A stretch of 64,000 nt of DNA from Candidatus Saccharimonadota bacterium (GTDB taxonomy: Bacteria > Patescibacteriota > Saccharimonadia > Saccharimonadales > UBA4665), in NCBI GenBank assembly GCA_020427985.1, contig JAGQNR010000001.1, positions 153,784 to 217,783 on the forward strand. Reading direction: 5' to 3'. Position numbers and translations under genes: made by a program. Below are positions 1 through 7,733 of this stretch, one piece after another. Below the pieces are notes generated by a model. The model made no database searches. It was not told the DNA's origin and saw only the letters and a list, made by a program, of their open reading frames with translations. Numbering within the stretch: position 1 is the first letter of the stretch; every line of letters begins with the position of its first letter.

Positions 1-1
1 C

Positions 2-886
2 ACGGCGCACATGATTTATGCTCGCTTTGTAACGCGGTTTTTCCACAAACTCGGCCTGCTCGCTGAGCCAGAACCGTTCAAGAAATTCCTTTTTAACGGC
101 AAGGTTACGGCAAGTGACGGCACTATGTTTAGTAAGAGCAAGGGCAATGGAGTTGACCCGCTGGAAATCATTGGGCAGGGTTACGGTGCTGATGCCCTCC
201 GCACCTATCTAATGTTTGCAGCACCATTGGAACTCTGGATGCGGTGGGACGCTCAGGGCGTGCCGGGCACGTATCGGTTTCTTAACCGAGTGTGGAATCT
301 TACGCAAGAGTTTTGCGAATTCTTGCAGGGTCAAGATTCATCCTTCGTCGCCAAGGCTATGAAGGACAAGGAGAGCAGAGAGCAAGATGGGCTACAGGGC
401 GTAGAAGTGCTGCAGGCGGTACATCCGGTAATACGCAAGGTGACCAGTGACCTCGAGCAGCAAAAATACAATACTGCGATTGCCAGCATGATGGAACTAA
501 CCAATACACTCTATACGCTCAAAAAAAACGGGTTCACTAACATGTTCGCTTGGCAGTTTGCGCTGGAGTCGCTGGCAGCTATGATTGCGCCGTTCGCGCC
601 TCATACGGCCGATGAGCTCTGGCATGATTTGGGGCGTACAACAAGCGTACAGCGTGATAGCTGGCCGTTGTTTGACGAACAGTATTTGGCACGCGACACC
701 ATTACCTTGGCAGTGCAGGTCAATGGCAAGCTGCGCGGTACCATAGAGGTACCCGCGGATACTGACCAGCCAGCATCAGTCGAAGCTGCCAAGCAAAACG
801 ACAAAATCGTTGCCTATCTGGACGGTCATGAAATCATCAAAACCATATTTGTGCCAGGCAAGCTAATAAACTTCGTGGTGCGTTAA
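2..886 (+). CDS. leuS: leucyl-tRNA synthetase, C-terminal part (5' end outside window)
   Basis: Charges tRNA-Leu with leucine in the cytosol. The reading frame is open from the first bases, so the N-terminal catalytic half lies upstream. What remains starts with the end of the class I catalytic core. The signature MFSKSKGN is the KMSKS loop that stabilises the aminoacyl-adenylate. It is followed by the helical anticodon-binding domain (PFAPHTADELW) and the small C-terminal domain (VQVNGKLRG...), an order typical of LeuRS. The stop overlaps by a few bases the stop of the convergent lipoprotein gene. Identification is firm; only completeness is limited. Confidence 0.95.
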   Translation, partial: TAHMIYARFVTRFFHKLGLLAEPEPFKKFLFNGKVTASDGTMFSKSKGNGVDPLEIIGQGYGADALRTYLMFAAPLELWMRWDAQGVPGTYRFLNRVWNLTQEFCEFLQGQDSSFVAKAMKDKESREQDGLQGVEVLQAVHPVIRKVTSDLEQQKYNTAIASMMELTNTLYTLKKNGFTNMFAWQFALESLAAMIAPFAPHTADELWHDLGRTTSVQRDSWPLFDEQYLARDTITLAVQVNGKLRGTIEVPADTDQPASVEAAKQNDKIVAYLDGHEIIKTIFVPGKLINFVVR

Positions 887-1407
887 CGAGTCTTTGGATT
901 TAGATAGGTAATAACCTGGGCGGTTTTGCAGTCATATAAAACTGCCTTTGTACCAAGTGGATTGGCCTGTTCAGCATCGGCAGGAGAGTAAAAAGGACGC
1001 GTGCCTTCGGGAAAATGAGCTATAACGGGACCATCGTTCGGTTCTTGTTTGTTGTACGTTATTTTGATGCCTATTTGATCATATGCTCCGGGCAGGTCTG
1101 CTATGTGTCTAGGAATATCTCGTGCCTGATACTTGTTGTATAGCTCTTCCAAAGCACCGCCAGAGCCGACTTCGCTTTTTAGTGCCCTGCCAACACCCGT
1201 GCCAGAATCTAGGTTAGTAACTGGTGTGTAGTCAAGCACGCCCTGTGTAATGCCTTTGCGCGCAGTGCCATTATATCCATACAGGGGAATACTCATGCAC
1301 ATTTCTGTGCGTTCGGCCTTACTACAACCACCAAGCAGAGCTGATGTTCCAAGTACGGCTGCAGCGGCAATAGCAGGGTATGTAGGGGATTTTTCAAAAC
1401 GAAACAT
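883..1407 (-). CDS. small lipoprotein of unknown function
   Basis: Predicted 174-residue exported lipoprotein. The N-terminus has a short charged region, a hydrophobic stretch rich in Ala and a lipobox-like LLGGC, so Cys28 would be lipidated and the protein anchored outside the cytoplasmic membrane. The mature part has no domain I recognise. The start was chosen because the ATG at 1407 gives a normal signal peptide; an upstream ATG at 1428 would add seven residues. A TATTAT hexamer at 1417-1422 lies nine bases before this ATG and there is no Shine-Dalgarno site. Convergent with leuS, sharing the terminal bases. Confidence 0.7.
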   Translation of the reverse strand: MFRFEKSPTYPAIAAAAVLGTSALLGGCSKAERTEMCMSIPLYGYNGTARKGITQGVLDYTPVTNLDSGTGVGRALKSEVGSGGALEELYNKYQARDIPRHIADLPGAYDQIGIKITYNKQEPNDGPVIAHFPEGTRPFYSPADAEQANPLGTKAVLYDCKTAQVITYLNPKTR

Positions 1408-1463
1408 AATTATTTTATAATAGCACAAATATTACAAAAAGTAAAGTATATTTAAAAAAGATA

Positions 1464-1492
1464 TTGAGCAAACAGTGATTTTGCGGTATACT
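1464..1492 (+). promoter_or_regulatory. promoter of rpmF-nusB cluster
   Basis: TTGAGC (1464-1469), 17-base spacer, TATACT (1487-1492). A leader of about 40 bases with a good AAGGAG site precedes rpmF, so this is a conventional leadered transcript. Confidence 0.6.
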
Positions 1493-1536
1493 TGTACCAA
1501 ATAATAACCAAAACTCTAGAAGGAGTTAGTACATAT

Positions 1537-1698
1537 ATGGGTAAACCAAAGAAGCGAACGAGCCCACGCGCTACTGGCGCACGTCGCAGCCACTTGATTG
1601 TTAAGCTGGCACGAGCCGTCAACAAAAAGTCTCCCGTCAAGGCCTATACTACCCGCCGCGAAAGCGGTAAAACACTTGCCGCCAAGGCCGGCAAGTAG
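1537..1698 (+). CDS. rpmF: ribosomal protein bL32-like
   Basis: Very basic 53-residue protein beginning MGKPKKRTSPR, which resembles the start of bL32 of the large ribosomal subunit. The usual C-terminal zinc-ribbon cysteines are absent, so it would be a zinc-independent and rather divergent form. The ATG at 1537 is preceded by AGAAGGAG at good spacing; a more upstream in-frame ATG has no such site. It leads a cluster with nusB and, further on, rnc, and bL32 is often encoded near rnc. Length and basic composition fit a ribosomal protein; the exact family is less certain. Confidence 0.65.
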   Translation: MGKPKKRTSPRATGARRSHLIVKLARAVNKKSPVKAYTTRRESGKTLAAKAGK

Positions 1699-1726
1699 CC
1701 CTTCTTAACAGAGGAGCCTAAAGTCA

Positions 1727-2224
1727 ATGGCTAGTAATCGTCACCTTGGTCGTATTGTTGCACTACAAACGCTCTATGAACAAGACTTTCGCCTAGAATC
1801 AAATGACGAATCGTTTGATCTTGCCGAGGTCTTAAACCGAAATATTGCCCGTTACCAATCAACAGTCGATGACAAAGATTTCATTGTCAATCTTGTTAAT
1901 GGTGTGAGCGAGCGTATTAAACAGCTAGACGCCGAGCTAACCCCCTTGGCACCTGAATGGCCGCTTGACCAAATCGCCCGAATGGACCGCGTTGTACTAC
2001 GTATAGGGCTATATGAACTGCGCCACAACCAAGACGTTCCGCCTAAAGTGGTGATTAACGAAGCAGTCGAACTGGCCAAGGCATTTGGCGGTGACAACAG
2101 TAGCAAGTTTATTAATGGTGTGCTAGGCACTGCCCTAAATGGCAAACGTGCAGTAACCACAGATGATGCTACGATTAATCCAAACGATGAAACCGCTTTG
2201 AGCGACAAAGAAGAGAAAGCATAG
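1727..2224 (+). CDS. nusB: transcription antitermination factor NusB
   Basis: NusB binds boxA RNA with ribosomal protein S10 (NusE) and helps antitermination of rRNA operons. The 165-residue protein has the typical opening [17 protein letters not shown], the central [14 protein letters not shown] segment and the late [20 protein letters not shown] segment, all hallmarks of NusB. A short acidic tail follows. It lies 28 bases after rpmF with a GAGGAG site and is followed five bases later by a NUDIX gene, so the three are likely cotranscribed. Confidence 0.93.
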   Translation: MASNRHLGRIVALQTLYEQDFRLESNDESFDLAEVLNRNIARYQSTVDDKDFIVNLVNGVSERIKQLDAELTPLAPEWPLDQIARMDRVVLRIGLYELRHNQDVPPKVVINEAVELAKAFGGDNSSKFINGVLGTALNGKRAVTTDDATINPNDETALSDKEEKA

Positions 2225-2229
2225 TACCT

Positions 2230-2775
2230 ATGAGCGAACACAAGCACGGGCAGCAATCGGCGCCGAGTAGCAAAGACGGTTTTATCAAAAAGCCGATTGA
2301 AGGGCTGCGTAAATTTGTGCAACGTAAGCCAGCCATCCAAGAAGTCGTGCACGAAACCACCTCGGGCGGCATAGTTTTTCGTCGCAACGACAAGGGTACG
2401 CTCGAAATATTACTCATAAAAGACGCCAAGAACCGCTGGACTATCCCCAAAGGGCACGTAGAAGAAGGCGAAGAGCCAAAAGACACTGCTGAACGTGAAA
2501 TTCGCGAAGAAACTGGCCTACAAGAAATGAAGGTTATGAACTGGTTAGGCAAGGTGAATTTTCGCTATCGTCGTACGCATACGCTGGTGCTCATGACCAT
2601 GCACATATATTTGGTAGAAGGTCTGGGTAACACCAATCGACTGCACCCAGAAGATTGGCTGAGTGACATTCAGTGGCTACCGGCTCATGAGGCGGTCGAT
2701 GCAATAGCCTACGAAGACATTGGTAAACTGATGCTGGTTGGCATGAAGAAAATAAGAGAAGGAAAGGCAAAATAG
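2230..2775 (+). CDS. NUDIX hydrolase
   Basis: Hydrolase of a nucleoside diphosphate linked to another moiety; the substrate cannot be told from sequence. The protein has a basic N-terminal extension of about 40 residues, then a NUDIX domain. The NUDIX box runs from Gly75 to Leu97 with the REIREET core, giving the metal-binding glutamates. It begins five bases after nusB and is probably translated from the same mRNA. The form resembles the diadenosine polyphosphate/decapping-like NUDIX proteins found in many small-genome bacteria, but that is only inference. Confidence 0.85.
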   Translation: MSEHKHGQQSAPSSKDGFIKKPIEGLRKFVQRKPAIQEVVHETTSGGIVFRRNDKGTLEILLIKDAKNRWTIPKGHVEEGEEPKDTAEREIREETGLQEMKVMNWLGKVNFRYRRTHTLVLMTMHIYLVEGLGNTNRLHPEDWLSDIQWLPAHEAVDAIAYEDIGKLMLVGMKKIREGKAK

Positions 2776-2850
2776 TTGGTAGTTTACAGTTTGTAGTTAT
2801 TAGTTACTTGTGACTAAAAACTATAAACTATCCCCTATAAACTAAGCAAT
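2776..2850. repeat. AT-rich intergenic segment with TAGTTTA/TAAACTA inverted repeats
   Basis: Copies of TAGTTTA-like words are followed by TAAACTA-like words, so the spacer between the NUDIX gene and rnc can fold into one or two AT-rich hairpins. A TATAAA (2836-2841) nine bases before the rnc ATG could be its -10 element. No Shine-Dalgarno site precedes rnc. Confidence 0.4.
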
Positions 2851-3543
2851 ATGGACACAACACTGTACCAAGACATAGCGGCTTCTAAACTTGGGGGCAA
2901 TTTTAGCAACCTAGAGCTGCTTATCACTGCATTTACGCACCGTTCGTACTTAAACGAGCACAAAAAATCGGCCAGCGAGCACAATGAACGGCTCGAATTT
3001 TTGGGCGATGCCGTGCTAGAACTGGTAGTAACCGAATATTTGTACACGCACTACAGTGAACCCGAAGGGATTTTAACTAACTGGCGGAGTAGTTTGGTAC
3101 GCACAGAAAGCATTGGTGCTGCGGCAACACGGCTCGGTTTTGAGCCACTGCTACGGCTGAGTCGAGGTGAAAAACGGGGCACCGAAAGGGCACGTGCGCA
3201 GATTCTTGCCAACTGCTTCGAGGCGGTGACAGGTGCGCTGTATCTAGAGCGTGGCTACGATGCTTGCAAAGATTTTATAACCGAAAACATTCTTTCGACC
3301 TTTGACGAAATTCTAAAGACCGGGTCATGGATGGATCCTAAGTCTCGATTGCAAGAAGTCACCCAAAGCCAGGTAGGCGTAACACCAAACTACCGCGTGC
3401 TTACCGAAGACGGCCCAGACCACGAAAAAACGTTCCGTGTTGGTGTTTTCCTGGACGACAAAAAAATAGGCGAAGGCACCGGCCCAAGCAAACAGGCCGC
3501 CCAAGTCGCCGCCGCCACCACTGCGTTGAAAAAGTACGTGTAG
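2851..3543 (+). CDS. rnc: ribonuclease III
   Basis: Double-strand-specific endoribonuclease for rRNA precursor and mRNA processing. The 230-residue protein has the RNase III signature NERLEFLGDAVL (about 45-56) carrying catalytic acidic residues, a second acidic site in the FEAVTGALYLERG segment, and a C-terminal double-stranded RNA-binding domain (about 160-230, ending in GTGPSKQAAQVAAATTALKK). Length is normal for the family. It follows rpmF, nusB and the NUDIX gene and probably has its own AT-rich promoter immediately upstream. Confidence 0.96.
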   Translation: MDTTLYQDIAASKLGGNFSNLELLITAFTHRSYLNEHKKSASEHNERLEFLGDAVLELVVTEYLYTHYSEPEGILTNWRSSLVRTESIGAAATRLGFEPLLRLSRGEKRGTERARAQILANCFEAVTGALYLERGYDACKDFITENILSTFDEILKTGSWMDPKSRLQEVTQSQVGVTPNYRVLTEDGPDHEKTFRVGVFLDDKKIGEGTGPSKQAAQVAAATTALKKYV

Positions 3544-4022
3544 CATAGAGACTTTGTTTTTGAGTGCGATATCTCAAAATATGTTGTAACTACTCTTCTT
3601 GATAAAAAACAAGTATACATTAGTCTTAATTTATAAGACGAGTTAGCATATGGAGTTAGAAAGTACTCTATTGCCAAATAGCATTCTTGAAAAATACATT
3701 TCATAGACGTTGGATCAGTGTGCGTAGCCGCAACAACGTATAATGTTTATGCAGGCTTGTTGAGTATGGAGACAAACGGAAATCTTTTAACGCAGGCACT
3801 CTATATCGGTGCTTTTGCACTTGACGGCACTCTAAGTGGACTATGTGCTAGCAGTATCGTTAGTCATCTCCGCCAACACGCGTAAGTACATAGTATTGCA
3901 TACGGCAAAGTAACTCAAACTCTTAAGATGCGACAACATCTCCAGTGAGCGCACGGTTTCTTAAATATGAAAAAAGCCGCAGAGTGAGTTTGAGAGAAAT
4001 GGTTAAAGCAAATAAACCGCTT
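3544..4022. other. 479-base spacer with possible small ORF
   Basis: No recognisable gene. A TATAAT at 3739-3744 is followed by an ORF of 39 codons (3766-3885, MET...) without a Shine-Dalgarno site. The remainder is AT-rich with only trivial open frames. It may hold the 3' regions of the two convergent genes, rnc and the TraB-like gene. Confidence 0.4.
3766..3885 (+). CDS. possible 39-residue hypothetical ORF
   Basis: Reads METNGNLLTQALYIGAF and so on, with a moderately hydrophobic middle. The only support is a TATAAT hexamer 21 bases upstream; there is no ribosome-binding site and no family I recognise. It may be chance. Confidence 0.15.
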   Translation: METNGNLLTQALYIGAFALDGTLSGLCASSIVSHLRQHA

Positions 4023-4730
4023 TTACGAAATATGTGTAGTTTCCTGAGGAACCCAAACACAGTTAGTAACGTTGTACCCGCGGTCCACCATTCCTTCTAC
4101 GAGGCCGGGAAGGTGATCTGCGCCCCAAAGAAGGGTAAGGTTGGTCGCGGGATTTTTGCCAAGCGTGTTATCTACTGCATTAAGCGCAAAATTTGTGCGT
4201 TCATCACGCAGTATACGCCAGCCTTTTGCGGCCATAATCAAGCCTGCCGCTGCAATCGCAGGGCTTTCATACACTTTGTATCCCCGGCTTGCTTCTTCGA
4301 CTGCTTTAGTTACAATTTCACTGCTAACTCGCCCAAATCTGAGGACAAGGTCGGCACGATTTAAGTCGTGGGGTTGCCAGGTGGCGCGGTACTGTATGCC
4401 TTCTTTGGAGCCCTGTTCAACATACCCGGTTGGCGTTTGGTTTATCGTAAATTTTGCAAGAGATTTGCGCAACCGATGCGTCCGATTTTGTACCCAATCC
4501 GGGTACGTCTTTAGGTTTTGTGGTGAGGGAAACGTACTGTTTTCGTACTGTATCTCAGCCCCTTTGGCGGTTCGTTCATCAAGATGTGATTGTAGAGTGG
4601 CGAAGTATTCTGGAGTGCCAACATGTATCGTGCCAACAATAGTCATATCTCTTGGTAATTTCGAATGGCATAACGTATAAATTGCGCTGTTATCGACAGA
4701 ACCAATACTTTTTGAACCAGGATATTGCAT
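4023..4730 (-). CDS. TraB/TIKI-like (GxxH) family protein
   Basis: 235-residue protein with the two hallmark segments of the TraB/PrgY/TIKI fold: an N-terminal VGTIHVGTPEYF and a C-terminal GADHLPGLVEGM (a GxxH motif). In TIKI proteins these supply metal-binding and catalytic residues of a protease-like domain; bacterial members have been linked to peptide pheromone shutdown, but most are uncharacterised. A hydrophobic stretch in the middle (AIAAAGLIMAAKGW) may touch the membrane. Start set at 4730 because a TATAAT lies seven bases upstream; an ATG at 4784 would put the promoter inside the gene. Divergent from rpsP. Confidence 0.65.
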   Translation of the reverse strand: MQYPGSKSIGSVDNSAIYTLCHSKLPRDMTIVGTIHVGTPEYFATLQSHLDERTAKGAEIQYENSTFPSPQNLKTYPDWVQNRTHRLRKSLAKFTINQTPTGYVEQGSKEGIQYRATWQPHDLNRADLVLRFGRVSSEIVTKAVEEASRGYKVYESPAIAAAGLIMAAKGWRILRDERTNFALNAVDNTLGKNPATNLTLLWGADHLPGLVEGMVDRGYNVTNCVWVPQETTHIS

Positions 4731-4737
4731 AAAATAG

Positions 4738-4743
4738 ATTATA
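4738..4743 (-). promoter_or_regulatory. -10 element, leaderless start of TraB-like gene
   Basis: TATAAT on the minus strand, seven bases before the ATG at 4730 and with no Shine-Dalgarno site, so transcription should begin at or next to the start codon. Confidence 0.6.
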
Positions 4744-4777
4744 ACACTAATGTATAAATAAATCAAGCTTGTTATAG

Positions 4778-4807
4778 TTGACAACAGGGGTGGTGGGCTG
4801 GTATAGT
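4778..4807 (+). promoter_or_regulatory. rpsP promoter
   Basis: Consensus TTGACA (4778-4783), 18-base spacer, TATAGT (4802-4807). A leader of roughly 30 bases with AAGGA precedes rpsP. Confidence 0.75.
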
Positions 4808-4845
4808 GGGGCGAGTTTATAAATTAATAGGGAAGGACTAACCAC

Positions 4846-5256
4846 ATGCTTGTTATTCGCATGCAGCGTACTGGCCGCAAAGGTCACGCACAATTCCGGG
4901 TTGTTGTTCAAGACAGCCGTCGGACCCCTACTAGTGGCAAGATTGTTGCCCAAGTAGGTACATATAACCCACACACCAAAATAGCTGCTCTCGACACCGA
5001 GCGAGCACAGCATTACCTAAACCATGGCGCTCAGCCGAGTGACCGAGTGGTAGCTTTGTTTAAAAAAGAGGGTGTAAAGCTGCCAAAATGGGTCGCCGAC
5101 CCAGCCCAAAAGACTGGCAAGCTCCGTAATCCAGAAAAGCTTCGCCGCAACCAGCCCAAAGAAGAGCCAGTCGCCGAAGAAGCCCCAGCTGAGGAAGCGG
5201 TCGAAAAACCCGCTGAAGCCGCAGAAACTGACACCGAAGCTACACCTGCAGAGTAA
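4846..5256 (+). CDS. rpsP: ribosomal protein bS16 with acidic C-terminal tail
   Basis: Small-subunit protein needed for 30S assembly. Residues 1-85 match bS16 (MLVIRMQRTGRKGHAQFRVV at the start, then VGTYNPHTK and PSDRVVALFKKEGV). The remaining 50 residues form a Glu/Ala/Pro-rich acidic tail (EEPVAEEAPAEEAVEKPAEA), longer than in most bacteria. It has its own strong promoter and ends at a rho-independent terminator. rimM, usually found between rpsP and trmD, is absent here; a KH-domain gene and then trmD follow. Confidence 0.95.
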   Translation: MLVIRMQRTGRKGHAQFRVVVQDSRRTPTSGKIVAQVGTYNPHTKIAALDTERAQHYLNHGAQPSDRVVALFKKEGVKLPKWVADPAQKTGKLRNPEKLRRNQPKEEPVAEEAPAEEAVEKPAEAAETDTEATPAE

Positions 5257-5272
5257 TATCACCAAAGGCAGC

Positions 5273-5302
5273 AAAAACCCGCTAATTTACAGCGGGTTTT
5301 TG
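5273..5302 (+). terminator. rho-independent terminator after rpsP
   Basis: Stem AAAACCCGCT / AGCGGGTTTT around AATTTAC, followed by T residues, 17 bases after the rpsP stop. Confidence 0.85.
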
Positions 5303-5359
5303 CGTTCGGAATCATGCCAACAGAAGTCCAGAAAAGCAGAGCGCAAAGATGGGCTATGG

Positions 5360-5365
5360 TATAAT
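5360..5365 (+). promoter_or_regulatory. -10 element of KH-protein gene
   Basis: TATAAT about 33 bases before the ATG at 5398; the leader carries TAAGGAGG, so this is a leadered, SD-dependent gene. Confidence 0.6.
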
Positions 5366-5397
5366 TAACAAAGTCAGTAACCCCTAAGGAGGCAGAT

Positions 5398-5859
5398 ATG
5401 TCCGTAACAATAGACCAGCAATTTGTAGAGTATGTCGTAAAGTCACTTGTCGAGCACCCTGATGCCGTCGTCGTCGACCGTCGGGTCGATGAAAAGGGCG
5501 TCTTGCTTGAACTTACCGTCCATGCCGAAGACCTTGGCCGAGTTATTGGTAAGCGCGGTGCAACTGCTCAAAGCATTCGTACGCTACTGCGTGCACTCGG
5601 TACCAAACAAGAGGCTCGATTTAACCTCAAAATTGTCGACGTTGACCGCCTCGACGAAAACGGCCAGCCTATGGAGCGCCCTCGTCGTGAAGAATCACCC
5701 ATGGGGCAAGACGCTCAGACAGGTAGCGATGACAGCAATCCGACTCCAGTGGCTGCGGCCGATGATGACACCGATGACACCAAAGACAGCTCGCGTAGCA
5801 GTGATGCTGTGGCTCGAACTCGTGCCGAGCTCGCCGACCTTGACGACCTAGACATCTAA
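5398..5859 (+). CDS. khpA: KH-domain RNA-binding protein (KhpA/YlqC-like) with acidic tail
   Basis: Small RNA-binding protein. Residues 1-85 form a single KH domain with the GXXG loop in GRVIGKRGATAQSIR, as in KhpA/YlqC, which sits beside rpsP in many Gram-positive bacteria and acts in RNA metabolism and cell division. The second half is low-complexity and very acidic (many Asp, Ser, Thr), ending DLDDLDI, and is unusual for the family, which is normally about 80 residues. Good AAGGAGG site. Flanked by terminators on both sides, so it is probably transcribed alone. Confidence 0.85.
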   Translation: MSVTIDQQFVEYVVKSLVEHPDAVVVDRRVDEKGVLLELTVHAEDLGRVIGKRGATAQSIRTLLRALGTKQEARFNLKIVDVDRLDENGQPMERPRREESPMGQDAQTGSDDSNPTPVAAADDDTDDTKDSSRSSDAVARTRAELADLDDLDI

Positions 5860-5890
5860 CCAATCCTAGCTCGATAGCAAGGCTCCTAAG

Positions 5891-5925
5891 CCCCAAGGAT
5901 TTTAATGCTCCTTGGGGTATTTCTC
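5891..5925 (+). terminator. rho-independent terminator after KH-protein gene
   Basis: Stem CCCCAAGGA / TCCTTGGGG followed by TATTTCTCT, about 30 bases after the stop. Confidence 0.8.
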
Positions 5926-5988
5926 TATCCAGATGCAACTATTTTAGCCTATCGACAAAAATAGCAGCATAGTATTTTGAGGGAGGGG

Positions 5989-6157
5989 TTGGCAAGACGC
6001 TTATGGTGTGGTAGGATTTAGTACAGTCGATTCATCGAAAACGAAAAGACTATTTAAAACAAAAACATGTACGCTCTTGCGAGCCATTCGAAGCCTGGTG
6101 CATAGAATGGGAGCTTTATGTGGCAAAAAGACCGCTTTATTATAGGGCGGTCTTTTT
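5989..6157 (+). ncRNA. candidate small non-coding RNA
   Basis: Promoter-like TTGGCA (5989-5994), 17 bases, TAGGAT (6012-6017), then about 135 bases with no credible ORF, ending in a perfect terminator. Family unknown; it does not show the conserved sequences of SRP RNA or tmRNA. It could instead be a leader for trmD ended by attenuation. Confidence 0.3.
6125..6157 (+). terminator. rho-independent terminator upstream of trmD
   Basis: AAAAGACCGC, short AT loop, GCGGTCTTTTT. No coding gene ends just before it, which suggests a non-coding transcript or an attenuator. Confidence 0.8.
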
Positions 6158-6200
6158 GATTATGTACTTACAGAATAAGACAAGATCACAGGAGTAAAGT

Positions 6201-6887
6201 TTGGTAGATGTAACTATATATGATAGCATAAAAGTAATGAAAATACAAGTAATCACACTTTTCCCCGATATGTTCAAGGGTGTGCTGGGTAGTAGTATGC
6301 TATGGAAGGCAGCCGAGAGCGGCATCGTCAATTATGAGATGATTGACCTGCGGCAGTTTGGCCTCGGCCCGCGTAAGCAGGTTGATGATACACCTTATGG
6401 TGGGGGTGATGGTATGTTGCTCAAACCTGAACCAGTGATAGCGGCGATTGAATATGCCAAAGAACGAATCACCAGCGTTCAGTCACGTGTGGTGGTGTTG
6501 CTTCCAACACCTCGTGGAAAAGTGTATAAACAGTCCGATGCCAAAAGGTTGGCTGCCGAAATCGACGACATTATCATTGTTTGTCCACGGTACGAAGGCT
6601 ATGATGAGCGGATCATTAAGTGGATTGACGAACAGTTTTGTGTTGGCAACTACGTGCTAACAGGCGGGGAACTGCCGGCGATGACCATTATAGATAGCGT
6701 AGTGCGCTTGCTGCCAGGCGTGCTCGGCGGTGAAACCAGCGCGGCGATAGAGTCGTTTCAAGATGATGATAGTAGTATCGAATACCCTCAATATACCCGG
6801 CCGGAGGTGTTTCGAGACATGAAAGTACCTAGCGTACTACTAAGTGGCAACCACGCCGCGATAGAAACCTGGCGCAACCAGCAATAA
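6201..6887 (+). CDS. trmD: tRNA (guanine37-N1)-methyltransferase
   Basis: Methylates G37 of tRNAs that read CUN, CCN and CGG codons using SAM, preventing frameshifting. The trefoil-knot SPOUT core is clear: VITLFPDMF at the N-terminus, VDDTPYGGGDGML, YEGYDERI, and the knot/SAM segment VLTGGELPAM, then SIEYPQYTRP. The TTG at 6201 has an AGGAG site six bases upstream and adds 12 residues; the ATG at 6237 gives the start usual for the family but has no Shine-Dalgarno site. I prefer TTG weakly. About 216-228 residues, slightly short. Confidence 0.93.
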   Translation: MVDVTIYDSIKVMKIQVITLFPDMFKGVLGSSMLWKAAESGIVNYEMIDLRQFGLGPRKQVDDTPYGGGDGMLLKPEPVIAAIEYAKERITSVQSRVVVLLPTPRGKVYKQSDAKRLAAEIDDIIIVCPRYEGYDERIIKWIDEQFCVGNYVLTGGELPAMTIIDSVVRLLPGVLGGETSAAIESFQDDDSSIEYPQYTRPEVFRDMKVPSVLLSGNHAAIETWRNQQ

Positions 6888-6893
6888 ACGGCG

Positions 6894-6899
6894 TATACT
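6894..6899 (+). promoter_or_regulatory. -10 element of sodN
   Basis: TATACT just after the trmD stop, followed by a short leader with GGGAGG before the sodN ATG. Confidence 0.55.
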
Positions 6900-6924
6900 A
6901 GGAGCATAAATAGGGAGGTTGCTT

Positions 6925-7308
6925 ATGAATTTCTTCACCATAAAGGCGGTCTATGCGCACTGTGATTTGCCTTGTGGGGTATACGACCCGGCTCAAGCCA
7001 TGATTGAAGCCAAGAGTATTTATGCTATGGCTACCAAGTACGATGGTCTTGATGAGCACAATAAATTGCGAGCAGTAATACTAGTAGAACAGCGAGCCGA
7101 GTTGGTCAAGCATCATCTATGGGTACTCTGGACGGATTACTTCAAGCCTGAACATCTAGAGAAGTTCCCCGACCTGCATGACAAGTTTTGGCAGGCAACC
7201 AAGCAGGCTGGCGAATGCAAACATCATCTTGACGTGGGTGCAGCACAGAAACTTATGGATATGATAAATGAAATCGCAACAATTTTTGCAGAAACCAAAA
7301 AAGCCTAA
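6925..7308 (+). CDS. sodN: nickel superoxide dismutase
   Basis: Converts superoxide to oxygen and hydrogen peroxide with a nickel centre. After an 11-residue leader the sequence is HCDLPCGVYDP, the nickel hook in which the new N-terminal His and the two Cys bind Ni once the leader is removed. The remaining 115 residues fit the four-helix subunit (EHLEKFPDLHDKFWQATKQAGECK). ATG at 6925 with GGGAGG six bases upstream. The leader is short compared with actinobacterial pro-SodN. The next gene, which overlaps it, encodes the dedicated leader peptidase, confirming the call. Confidence 0.92.
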   Translation: MNFFTIKAVYAHCDLPCGVYDPAQAMIEAKSIYAMATKYDGLDEHNKLRAVILVEQRAELVKHHLWVLWTDYFKPEHLEKFPDLHDKFWQATKQAGECKHHLDVGAAQKLMDMINEIATIFAETKKA

Positions 7309-7594
7309 TAGACACGAAAGACGTTTTTTGGTGCGACGAGTATGTGGAGATAGTATGTATCCTGCGCTTGAGGCCGGACAGCTCGTATTTGCACTCCATA
7401 CAAAACAAATTAGCCGGGGTGATGTAGTCGTGTTTAGACACGAGGGTATTGAAAAAATAAAACGTGTCGTGGGTATGGAAGGCGATTTTGTATATGTACT
7501 AGGTGATAATCCTCGTTTTAGTACCGATAGCCGTCAGTTTGGCTATATTAAACAATCAACTATTGCGGGTAGAGTGGTTTGGCCCAAAGTATAA
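7268..7594 (+). CDS. sodX: nickel SOD maturation peptidase (SodX-like S26 peptidase)
   Basis: Signal-peptidase-like protease expected to remove the SodN leader so that His1 can bind nickel. It shows the S26 serine motif GDSMYPAL and the lysine motif KIKRVVG, then GDNPRFSTDSRQFG. At 108 residues, with no membrane segment, it fits the soluble SodX type rather than LepB. The ATG at 7268 lies inside the end of sodN (41-base overlap), indicating translational coupling. No nickel transporter is in the window. Confidence 0.85.
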   Translation: MKSQQFLQKPKKPNRHERRFLVRRVCGDSMYPALEAGQLVFALHTKQISRGDVVVFRHEGIEKIKRVVGMEGDFVYVLGDNPRFSTDSRQFGYIKQSTIAGRVVWPKV

Positions 7595-7668
7595 CGCCAC
7601 GCATATTCCCCGAGGATTTATGCTTGGGCGCGTATATAAATTTGCGCTAATTTAAAGTAAGATTTCTC

Positions 7669-7698
7669 ATAGTAGCTCCGCTTCGTATCGACTACTAT
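7669..7698. promoter_or_regulatory. inverted repeat upstream of KGG-protein gene
   Basis: ATAGTAG and CTACTAT arms separated by 16 bases, 36 bases before the KGG-protein ATG. It could be an operator or an mRNA hairpin; no T-run follows, so it is not an obvious terminator. Confidence 0.3.
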
Positions 7699-7733
7699 AA
7701 GCGTACGGTTAACCACTGGAAAAGGAGAAGCCT

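Larger units (their letters stand above)
5860..6200. other. 341-base spacer with two terminators and possible small RNA
   Basis: Contains the terminator of the KH gene, then about 200 bases without a convincing ORF, then a second strong terminator just before trmD. A TTGGCA-17-TAGGAT promoter-like pair lies between them, so a short non-coding transcript is possible. Confidence 0.45.

Noticed and set aside
4141-4680. Long plus-strand ORF opposite the TraB-like gene
   Set aside because: It is the antisense shadow of a gene with clear TraB/TIKI motifs and lacks protein-like composition.
5989-6157. Spacer before trmD as SRP RNA or tmRNA
   Set aside because: None of the conserved loops or the tRNA-like ends of those RNAs can be seen, and the transcript would be too short for tmRNA.
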